DNA of 64,000 nucleotides, from contig NZ_CP120361.1 of the NCBI RefSeq assembly GCF_029457495.1, positions 4,232,001-4,296,000 on the forward strand, given 5' to 3'. Position 1 is the first letter of the stretch; each line of letters starts with the position of its first letter. Shown piece by piece: positions 45,634-52,999 of the stretch. This DNA comes from Chelativorans sp. AA-79 (GTDB taxonomy: Bacteria; Pseudomonadota; Alphaproteobacteria; Rhizobiales; Rhizobiaceae). Below the pieces are notes generated by a model. That model saw only the letters and a program-made list of their open reading frames with translations, ran no database searches and was not told where the DNA came from. Made by a program: the position numbers and the translations under genes.

Positions 45634-47376
45634 ATGAGCCGCGACGACGATTTCCGCGTCCGGCCCGGCCGCATCCGCTCCTCAAAGGCGCAGCGCGCAA
45701 AACCCTTCGTCGCCCAGGCGCTCGCCGCCGCGCAGAAGGCCGGCGGGCGCGTCTCGCGCTCCGGCAAGATCACATCATGCCATGGTCGGGGACCGAGTTT
45801 CGCGCGCGGCCGTGTAGCCAGCGTGCGCGCCAACCGTTTCATCACCAGCCGCTCGCGGCTCTGCACCGTCAAGGCGCTCGTGGTGCGCAACAGAGGTCAG
45901 CGCGGCCCGCTCGCCCGGCACCTCAATTACCTGCGCCGCGATGGCGTCACGCGTGACGGCGAAAAGGCCCTCATGTTCGGCCCGGATACCGACGACGCCG
46001 ATGCCAGGGAGTTTTCTGACCGCTGCAAGGACGACCGGCACCATTTCCGCTTCATCGTCTCGCCCGAGGACGCCACCGACATGGAGGACCTGAAGCGCTT
46101 CACTCGCGAGTTGATTGCGCAAGCCGAAAAGGATCTCGCCACAAGACTCGACTGGCTGGCCGTCGATCATTGGAACACCGACAATCCACATGTCCATGTC
46201 ATCGTCCGCGGCCGCACCGACGACGGCCACGACCTCGTGATCGATCGCGACTATATCAAGAACGGCTTGCGCGATCGCGCCCAGGACATGATCACCCTGG
46301 AACTCGGTCCCCGAACCGATCTCGACATCAGTCGCTCTCTTGAGCACCAGATCGAGGCCGAGCGCTGGACGCAGCTCGACCGGCAGCTTGTCCGCGACGC
46401 CAACGAACACGGTGTCATCGACGTGGCGCCGTCACCAGATCGCCAGCCCGACGAGTACCTCACCCAGAAGGTCGGGCGGCTGCGTCATCTCGAACGGCTG
46501 GGTCTCGCTGGGACGATCGGCCCCGGCCAGTGGATCATTGCGGAGGAAGCCGAACCCACCTTGCGGGAACTCGCAACCCGCAACGACATCATCAAGCGCA
46601 TGCACCGGGCGCTCACCGAACGTGGCATTGAGCGTGGCGCGGCCGACTACGTCATCTCCAGCGAAGCTCATGACGAGCCGATCATCGGGAGGCTGGTCGA
46701 ACGTGGTCTCGAAGACGAGCTGCGCGGCACCGCCTATGCTGTGGTCGACGGCATTGACGGCCGCACACATCATATCGGCCTTCCCAACATCGAGGCGGCC
46801 GGTGACAGTGCGCCCGGTTCCATCGTCGAGCTGCGGTCCTTCGAGGATTCTCGTGATGAGCGTCGTGTTGCGCTTGCGGTCCGCTCCGACCTCTCAATAG
46901 AGGCGCAGACCACAGCGGAAGGCTCGACCTGGCTGGACCGCCAACTCATCGCCCGCAATCCCGCCGATCTTGGCAGTGGCTTCGGCCTGGAGGTGAAGCG
47001 GGCAATGGAAGAACGCACCGAGCATCTGATCGAGGAAGGACTTGCCCGGCGCGAGGGCCAGCGCATTGTTTTCGCCCGCAACCTGCTCGGCACATTACGC
47101 GAGCGCGAGCTGGACGCGCTCGGCCAAAAACTCGCGACCGAGACCGGCATGCCGTTCCAGAAATCCGCCGCAGGCGAGTATGTCTCTGGCACATACCGGC
47201 AGCGTTTCGCTCTCTCCTCCGGCCGCTACGCCATGATCGACGACGGGCTCGGCTTCAAGCTCGTGCCCTGGACGCCGTCGGTCGAGAAAAATCTCGGCCA
47301 GCACATTTCCGGCGTGGCTCGAGGCGACGGGGGCGTCGACTGGTCTTTCGGACGCAAGCGGGGGCTGGGACTGTGA
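45634..47376 (+). CDS. rlxS: Relaxase RlxS-like (DUF3363)
   Basis: This 580-residue relaxase nicks oriT and pilots the single strand. The relaxase domain (around 60-230) has the metal-binding histidines in DHWNTDNPHVHVIV (His186 and His188) and LNYLRRDGVTRDGEKALMFG. The C-terminal half matches DUF3363. The N-terminus is strongly basic. ATG 45634 begins MSRDDDFRVRPGRIRSS, as in relatives; an earlier frame start would run through the oriT repeats. It lies upstream of traG, separated by a Phd/VapC pair. Confidence 0.92.
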   Translation: MSRDDDFRVRPGRIRSSKAQRAKPFVAQALAAAQKAGGRVSRSGKITSCHGRGPSFARGRVASVRANRFITSRSRLCTVKALVVRNRGQRGPLARHLNYLRRDGVTRDGEKALMFGPDTDDADAREFSDRCKDDRHHFRFIVSPEDATDMEDLKRFTRELIAQAEKDLATRLDWLAVDHWNTDNPHVHVIVRGRTDDGHDLVIDRDYIKNGLRDRAQDMITLELGPRTDLDISRSLEHQIEAERWTQLDRQLVRDANEHGVIDVAPSPDRQPDEYLTQKVGRLRHLERLGLAGTIGPGQWIIAEEAEPTLRELATRNDIIKRMHRALTERGIERGAADYVISSEAHDEPIIGRLVERGLEDELRGTAYAVVDGIDGRTHHIGLPNIEAAGDSAPGSIVELRSFEDSRDERRVALAVRSDLSIEAQTTAEGSTWLDRQLIARNPADLGSGFGLEVKRAMEERTEHLIEEGLARREGQRIVFARNLLGTLRERELDALGQKLATETGMPFQKSAAGEYVSGTYRQRFALSSGRYAMIDDGLGFKLVPWTPSVEKNLGQHISGVARGDGGVDWSFGRKRGLGL

Positions 47377-47488
47377 GCGCCTGCCCTCGAACGGCCTTCC
47401 GCCTGCCGGCCAACATCTCCGTTTCGATACTTGCAATGATCCAGAGAGGCAATATATGACTATCGGTAGTCACATCAGGAGCGACACG

Positions 47489-47740
47489 ATGAAGGAACTC
47501 CAGCTCAAGGACGCCAAGGCGACGCTCTCCGCCGTGGTCGATCAAGCCGTGGCCGGCGAGCCGACTGTCATCACCCGGCATGGCCGCAAGGAAGCCGTGC
47601 TTGTCTCCTTCGAGGAATGGGAGCGCGTCTCGAAGGTACCAAGTTTTGCCGACCTGCTGCTCGCCTTCCCCGGCGAGCCGGGCGACATCCCCGAGCGGTC
47701 CCGCAAGCCCGCCCGCGCGTTGCATGATGCCGGCCACTGA
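47489..47740 (+). CDS. Phd/YefM-type antitoxin
   Basis: This 83-residue protein matches the Phd/YefM antitoxin family: LKDAKATLSAVVDQAVAGEPTVITRHGRKEAVLVSFEEWE. The N-terminal part binds DNA and the C-terminal tail wraps around the toxin. AGGAG lies upstream of ATG 47489. It ends two bases before the toxin start, forming a compact TA operon that could stabilise the ICE. Confidence 0.9.
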   Translation: MKELQLKDAKATLSAVVDQAVAGEPTVITRHGRKEAVLVSFEEWERVSKVPSFADLLLAFPGEPGDIPERSRKPARALHDAGH

Positions 47741-47742
47741 CC

Positions 47743-48186
47743 TTGTATCTCCTTGACACCAACATCGTCTCGGCCGATGCACCGGCCAAGCGGCAGGTCG
47801 GGCCGGAGGCATTTGCGACCTGGGTACGCGAGCAAGGCGACCAGCTCTACATTTCGACCGTGACCATCGCCGAGATCGAGGCAGGTATTGCCCGCGCCGA
47901 CCGGATCGGCGCCACCACCAAGGCCGAACACCTGCGTCAATGGCTCGGGGCGATCGAGCATTTCTATGCCGGACGCATCCTGTCCTTCGGTATCGAGGAG
48001 GCTCGCGAGGCCGGCGCCATGCTCGACCGGGCGCGCGCGCACGATCCCGGCTTCGAGGATATCGCCATCGCCGCCACCGCCGCAGCACATGGCTTCACCG
48101 TGCTTACGGCCAACGAGCGTCACTTCGCGCCGCTCGGCGTCACGGTGATCAATCCGTTGAAGCGTCTGCCTCCTCCGCCCGCCTGA
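47743..48186 (+). CDS. PIN-domain toxin (VapC/FitB type)
   Basis: This 147-residue PIN ribonuclease starts at TTG 47743. The acidic active-site residues are visible: Asp in LLDTNIVS, Glu in IAEIEAGI, Asp in HDPGFEDIAIAATA and the late Asn/Glu of TANERHFA. It cleaves RNA when not bound by the antitoxin encoded just before. Location between relaxase and coupling-protein genes fits an ICE maintenance role. Confidence 0.9.
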   Translation: MYLLDTNIVSADAPAKRQVGPEAFATWVREQGDQLYISTVTIAEIEAGIARADRIGATTKAEHLRQWLGAIEHFYAGRILSFGIEEAREAGAMLDRARAHDPGFEDIAIAATAAAHGFTVLTANERHFAPLGVTVINPLKRLPPPPA

Positions 48187-48328
48187 CAGGACGCGCCGCC
48201 GCATCCTGCAAGTATTTTCCGCAGTCCCTTCGCTGCTCTACGACCTGCAGGCCAATTCTGGTTGAAACCTGCGCATCCCTTGCCCTTCCTCGACTTTCTC
48301 AGTCGCCGCAGCGGAGGTCAGCACAGCC

Positions 48329-50356
48329 ATGCCCGCCAGTCGTGTCATGTGGGGCCAGATCGTCATCGTCTTCACCATCGTCCTCGTCGCTGTCTGGGGC
48401 GCAACGCAATGGACAGCGTGGCGGCTCGGTTTCCAGGCCCAACTCGGACAGCCATGGTTCGAGATTGTCGGCCTGCCGTTCTATCCGCCGCCGGCTTTCT
48501 TCTGGTGGTGGTATTTTTACGACGCCTATGCCCCGCACATCTTTTATGAAGGCGCCGCCATCGCGGCGTCGGGCGGCTTTGTCGCCATCGCCGCCGCCAT
48601 CCTCATGTCGATCTACCGCGCCCGCGAGGCGAAGGACGTCCGCACCTTCGGCTCCGCCCGGTGGGCCGGGCGCAAGGAGATTTCCGATGCCGGCCTGCTC
48701 GGCGACGATGGGGTCGTGCTCGGCCGCTACGAGAAGGATTACCTCCGCCACGACGGCGCCGAGCATGTCCTGTGCTTTGCACCAACGCGCTCCGGCAAAG
48801 GTGTCGGCCTCGTCGTGCCGACCCTGCTCACCTGGCCGGGGAGTTGCATCGTCCACGACATCAAGGGCGAGAACTGGGATCTGACTGCTGGCCTGCGATC
48901 CCGCTTCGGCCGCGTGCTCCTCTTCGATCCGACCAACGCGAAGTCGGCCGCCTACAATCCCCTGCTCGAAGTCCGGCGCGGCGAATGGGAGGTGCGCGAT
49001 GTTCAGAACGTCGCCGATGTACTGGTCGATCCCGAGGGTTCGCTGGAAAAACGCAACCACTGGGAAAAGACCAGCCATGCGCTGCTGGTCGGCGCCATCC
49101 TGCATGTTCTCTACGCCGAGAAGGACAAGACGCTCGCCGGTGTTGCCGCCTTCCTGTCCGATCCGCGCCGGCCGATCGAGTCGACCTTGGCCGCCATGAT
49201 GACCACGCCGCACTTGGGCGAGAAAGGGCCGCATCCGGTCATCGCCAGTGCTGCGCGCGAGCTGCTCAACAAATCCGACAACGAGCGCTCCGGCGTGCTT
49301 TCCACCGCCATGTCCTTTCTTGGTCTCTACCGCGATCCTGTAGTGGCCGCCGTCACCCGCCGCTGCGACTGGCGCATTACCGACATCGTGTCCGGCAAGA
49401 AGCCGACGACGCTCTACCTCGTCGTGCCCCCCTCCGACATTTCCCGCACCAAGCCGCTCGTGCGCCTCGTGCTTAACCAGATCGGCCGGCGACTGACAGA
49501 GGATCTGCACGCGAAGGATCGTCGTAACCGGTTGCTTTTGATGCTCGACGAGTTTCCCGCGCTCGGCCGCCTCGACTTCTTCGAGTCGGCGCTCGCCTTC
49601 ATGGCAGGCTACAGCATCAAGGCATTCCTCATCGCCCAGTCGCTGAATCAGATCGAGAAGGCATACGGCGCCAACAACTCCATCCTCGACAATTGCCACG
49701 TCCGCGTCAGCTTCGCCACCAATGACGAGCGCACGGCCAAGCGTGTTTCGGATTCTCTCGGCACGGCCACCGAGATGCGCGCCATGCAGAACTATGCCGG
49801 CCACCGGCTGGCGCCCTGGCTCTCCCACCTGATGGTCTCGCGCTCCGAAACCGCGCGTCCGCTGCTCACCCCCGGCGAGGTCATGCAACTCCCGCCGGAC
49901 GACGAGGTCGTCATGGTCGCCGGTATTCCGCCGATCAGGGCCAAGAAGGCGCGCTACTATGAGGATGTGCGGTTCAAGGAGCGCCTGCTGCCGGTGCCGA
50001 AAAACCCGAATGCCGGTTTCCTGCCCGAGCGCGACAACTGGTCGGCACTTGCCTCTGTCGCCGCTCCCGTCGTGTCAGGCAATGCCTCTGCCAAGGCGCC
50101 GGCGACCAACGGCTCTACGAAGACCGCGGCGGCGAAGCAGGACGACGATCCGCTCAACGCCGGCCTGCGCCGCGAACCCGGCCTCGAGCCGCACAAGGAC
50201 ATCGCTCCGGAGAAGGAGCAGGCCCCGGTCAATGAATTCGATCCGGATGCCGACGAGCCCGAACGCGACTCTGCCGCCAACCGCGCGGTCGTGCGCGACA
50301 TGCGGCAGACAGCACGACAGATCTCGATGAACCCCGGCGATGGCATGGAGCTTTGA
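48329..50356 (+). CDS. traG: Conjugative coupling protein TraG/VirD4
   Basis: This 675-residue protein is the ATPase linking the relaxosome to the type IV secretion channel. Two N-terminal membrane helices (about 10-25 and 60-92) precede the ATPase core, with Walker A PTRSGKG at 152-158 and Walker B LLLMLDEFPALG. The C-terminal 130 residues are Pro/Ala/Asp-rich and disordered. GCGGAGG precedes the ATG. It is intact, so the relaxation/coupling part of the element looks functional. Confidence 0.95.
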   Translation: MPASRVMWGQIVIVFTIVLVAVWGATQWTAWRLGFQAQLGQPWFEIVGLPFYPPPAFFWWWYFYDAYAPHIFYEGAAIAASGGFVAIAAAILMSIYRAREAKDVRTFGSARWAGRKEISDAGLLGDDGVVLGRYEKDYLRHDGAEHVLCFAPTRSGKGVGLVVPTLLTWPGSCIVHDIKGENWDLTAGLRSRFGRVLLFDPTNAKSAAYNPLLEVRRGEWEVRDVQNVADVLVDPEGSLEKRNHWEKTSHALLVGAILHVLYAEKDKTLAGVAAFLSDPRRPIESTLAAMMTTPHLGEKGPHPVIASAARELLNKSDNERSGVLSTAMSFLGLYRDPVVAAVTRRCDWRITDIVSGKKPTTLYLVVPPSDISRTKPLVRLVLNQIGRRLTEDLHAKDRRNRLLLMLDEFPALGRLDFFESALAFMAGYSIKAFLIAQSLNQIEKAYGANNSILDNCHVRVSFATNDERTAKRVSDSLGTATEMRAMQNYAGHRLAPWLSHLMVSRSETARPLLTPGEVMQLPPDDEVVMVAGIPPIRAKKARYYEDVRFKERLLPVPKNPNAGFLPERDNWSALASVAAPVVSGNASAKAPATNGSTKTAAAKQDDDPLNAGLRREPGLEPHKDIAPEKEQAPVNEFDPDADEPERDSAANRAVVRDMRQTARQISMNPGDGMEL

Positions 50357-50359
50357 GCG

Positions 50360-50824
50360 ATGGCCCGATCACGCGACAGCCGGGAGCGCCCCGACAAGAA
50401 GAAGCGGCTTTCCGTCTATCTCGATCCAGAGCTCATGCGCCTGCTCGCCGACTTCGCTGACCGGCGCGAACAATCCCGCTCGCTGATAGCCGAGGCCGCC
50501 ATCGCATCCTTTCTGTCCCCCGACGCCGACGAGCGCCAGGAGGCGGCGACCGCCAAGCGCCTCGACCGGATCGACCGCAATGTCCAGCGGCTCGAACGCG
50601 ATATCGGCATCGCCAACGAAGCCTTCGCCATCTTTATCCGCGCCTGGCTGACCTCCACCGCGTCTCTTCCGGAAGCCGCGAATACCGCTGCCCGCGCTAG
50701 GGGCGGTGAGCGCTACGACAGGTTCCTCGAAGCGCTCGGCCGTCGTCTCGCCAGAGGACCGAAGCTCAGGCAGGAAGTGCCGGAGGACATCAAAGCAGGC
50801 AACGCTCCACACTCTTCCCCCTAA
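50360..50824 (+). CDS. CopG/ribbon-helix-helix protein of the transfer region
   Basis: This 154-residue protein has a ribbon-helix-helix N-terminus (KKRLSVYLDPELMRLLADFADRREQSRSLIAEAAIASFL, about 13-55). A helical segment of leucine-spaced heptads follows, with a basic C-terminus. In this ICE family it always stands between traG and trbB and probably regulates the trb operon. Here trbB does not follow, which is the main irregularity of the island. Confidence 0.88.
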   Translation: MARSRDSRERPDKKKRLSVYLDPELMRLLADFADRREQSRSLIAEAAIASFLSPDADERQEAATAKRLDRIDRNVQRLERDIGIANEAFAIFIRAWLTSTASLPEAANTAARARGGERYDRFLEALGRRLARGPKLRQEVPEDIKAGNAPHSSP

Positions 50825-51218
50825 CTAAGTGCATCAATCACAAGATCTGGTGCGCCGGCTCATTGGCCTGGGTAAGCGCGCTTGCCCGTGAGCAAGCAGT
50901 GAGCTTCCTGGCGGTTGTTGAAAAAACATGACTATAGAAGTATGGTTTTGTGACGCTCGGATCAGGCTGTATCCTTGGGCGTTGAATGCGGCCTAGCTAT
51001 CTGGTGTTGTCGGGAATTCTTAATCCAATAACCGATGGCAATACGGGGACGCCCTCGAACAGGCGCGTCAGGCATGACGGCGGGGTGGGAATGAGACATA
51101 GAGCGGCAACGACAAGGCCGATTTCAGGGCGTCCTACAAGACCAAAGATTGAACCGGGCACGATGGGTCCGGCATCGCTTCATCTTCTGTCTTTCCCCAT
51201 GATGCGGAGCAGTCTCGA
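50825..51218. other. 394-bp gap at the transition from ICE backbone to haem locus
   Basis: No trbB start, integrase or tRNA 3'-end duplicate was found. Short frames lack ribosome sites. GC falls locally, as expected for a junction. It likely contains the promoter of the sigma-factor gene and the boundary of an insertion or deletion. Confidence 0.45.
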
Positions 51219-51761
51219 ATGAAAGAGGGACCTAGCCTTCGCTTTGCAACATATCTGTCGAGTCGTTCCATGCTGGTCGAGTATGCTTCCCAGCGGCTCG
51301 GCTCGCGAGACGCTGCTGAAGACATCGTTCAAGAAGCCTTCATTCGTTTTGTTCCTGCGACGCTGGACAGCACACCACATCGGCTCAAAGCCTATCTTTT
51401 CCGGATCGTTCACAATCTTGTTGTGGACGTCATACGGCGCAGAAGGCTCGAAATTGATACACTGCAAAACGATCCCACCCACCATTGGATGGGGTCGCAG
51501 CCGGAACCAACCCCGGAGGAAACGGTTCTGTTCTGTGAGGCGATACGCCGGTCGATGGACGCAGTAGCCAACCTGCCGGAGAACCAAAGGGTCGCGCTGG
51601 AAATGGTCAGATTCGGCGGCTATTCGGTCGAACAGGTCTCGGAGCACCTCGGGGTATCGGTCTCCACAGTCTATCGTTTGGTACAAAATGCCGTGGCGAC
51701 GATTACGATCCAGCTCACGCAGGATACGGCTGATCCGCTCCCCTCGCAGCCTCGGAAATAA
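51219..51761 (+). CDS. ECF sigma factor, FecI-like
   Basis: This 180-residue ECF sigma factor has region 2 (LGSRDAAEDIVQEAFIRF, AYLFRIVHNLVVDVIRRR) and region 4 (LPENQRVALEMVRFGGYSVEQVSEHLGVSVSTVYRLV). With FecR and an STN-type receptor next door it forms a cell-surface signalling system: substrate binding outside activates the sigma factor and so the receptor operon. The ATG at 51219 fits the family length. Confidence 0.92.
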   Translation: MKEGPSLRFATYLSSRSMLVEYASQRLGSRDAAEDIVQEAFIRFVPATLDSTPHRLKAYLFRIVHNLVVDVIRRRRLEIDTLQNDPTHHWMGSQPEPTPEETVLFCEAIRRSMDAVANLPENQRVALEMVRFGGYSVEQVSEHLGVSVSTVYRLVQNAVATITIQLTQDTADPLPSQPRK

Positions 51762-51856
51762 TCCTGTAAGAATCATCCTCAAGAACGATATGCACTGGCT
51801 TTGGCGCTCTCACGATAGCGGCGGCAGCTTGGTGCGCTAGGGGAACGTGTAGAACG

Positions 51857-52870
51857 TTGGACAGCAAGACGGAACATGAATTGCTGCAGGAAGCGACAGG
51901 CTGGATTCTGAGGCTGGAAAACGCCCATCGAGATTCGCCGCTGTTTCAGCAGTTCAATGACTGGCTCACCTCCTGCGAGGAACATCGCAAGGCGTGGGAA
52001 CGCGCCAATAAGACCTGGCAAGTCCTTGGCGCGATCAACCTTGCTCCCGGCCAGGAAGGCTCGAGCGATGTCCCGCAGCGATCGAAACCGCCGATCTCGC
52101 CTGCCGATCCGACCCGATCCGCGCGCCCTATTGTGGCGCGCAAATTATATCGTCGGCCGGCCGCCGTGGTTGCGGCCGTCGCAGCCGCTTGCATCCTTTG
52201 GTTCACCGTACCGGCGATGCTCCTTGCCTTCCGTGCGGATTACCGCACGGCGACCGGCGAAACCGAAGTGGTCCACATGGCTGACGGATCCACAGTCGAG
52301 CTCGGGGGTGCGAGTGCGATTTCCACGGATATCGACACGACCCAGCGCCGCGTGACGCTTCTGGCCGGCTCGGCCTTCTTCGATGTCACGCCCGACGCAG
52401 AAAGACCGTTCATCGTCGATGTCGAAGGACTCGAGGTACGGGTACTGGGCACCGCCTTCGATATCCAGCTCTCCTCCGCGAGCACAAGTGTCGCTCTTCT
52501 TCGAGGCTCGGTTGAGGCCGTTGCCGAAACGGGAAATCAGACCTCTGAACATCTTGAGCCCGGCCAGATGCTCGTGCTCGATCACGCTACGGACGCCGTC
52601 ACGATCAACAAGATGCCCCTTGAAGACATCGGCTCATGGCGGGAGGGCAAGATCTTCCTCGTGAACACGACTGTCGGGGAAGCCGTGGAACTGATCCAGC
52701 GCTATCACGACGCATGGGTCTCGATACCCGATGCAACACTCGCCAACCGGAGGGTCAGCGGCCTCTTCGACCTCCGCGACCCCGATCGTGCGCTCGCCAC
52801 GCTCGTCGAGCCTTTCGGCGGAAGGGTGCGGTCGATTACGCCGTTCGCCCGCGTCATTTCCCGTCTTTGA
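51857..52870 (+). CDS. fecR: FecR-family anti-sigma/signal transducer
   Basis: This 337-residue protein has a DUF4880 cytoplasmic N-terminus (around 8-50, ATGWILRLENAHRDSPLFQQFNDWLT). One membrane helix follows around 98-118, then a periplasmic FecR domain (RTATGETEVVHMADGSTVELGG...RRVTLLAGSAFFDV) and a C-terminal STN-like segment (VNTTVGEAVELIQRYHDAWV). It relays the state of the receptor to the sigma factor. The start is TTG 51857; there is no better codon nearby. Confidence 0.9.
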   Translation: MDSKTEHELLQEATGWILRLENAHRDSPLFQQFNDWLTSCEEHRKAWERANKTWQVLGAINLAPGQEGSSDVPQRSKPPISPADPTRSARPIVARKLYRRPAAVVAAVAAACILWFTVPAMLLAFRADYRTATGETEVVHMADGSTVELGGASAISTDIDTTQRRVTLLAGSAFFDVTPDAERPFIVDVEGLEVRVLGTAFDIQLSSASTSVALLRGSVEAVAETGNQTSEHLEPGQMLVLDHATDAVTINKMPLEDIGSWREGKIFLVNTTVGEAVELIQRYHDAWVSIPDATLANRRVSGLFDLRDPDRALATLVEPFGGRVRSITPFARVISRL

Positions 52871-52878
52871 ATATATCT

Positions 52879-52893
52879 TGACTAATTAAATCA
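52879..52893. promoter_or_regulatory. Candidate iron-responsive operator (RirA/IRO box)
   Basis: TGA, nine bases (CTAATTAAA) and TCA match the alphaproteobacterial IRO pattern TGA-N9-TCA. It sits in the 129-bp gap before the receptor gene, in an A/T-rich patch. Short motifs occur by chance, so this is tentative. Confidence 0.4.
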
Positions 52894-52999
52894 GGAAAAA
52901 TTGTAGCTGCCGTGAGAATCTTGCGGAGTTGTTCGTCTTTACGGTCGGGAGCGCACGCCCACAGCCCGTGCGCAGCGACACAGGGAGATGGACGGCGCG

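Noticed and set aside
50986..51222. 78-codon frame before the sigma factor
   Set aside because: No ribosome site and no recognisable protein; probably chance in the junction region.
52893..52937. FecI-type promoter (GGAAA ... CGTC) before the receptor
   Set aside because: GGAAAA and CGTC are both present but separated by about 34 bp, twice the expected spacing.
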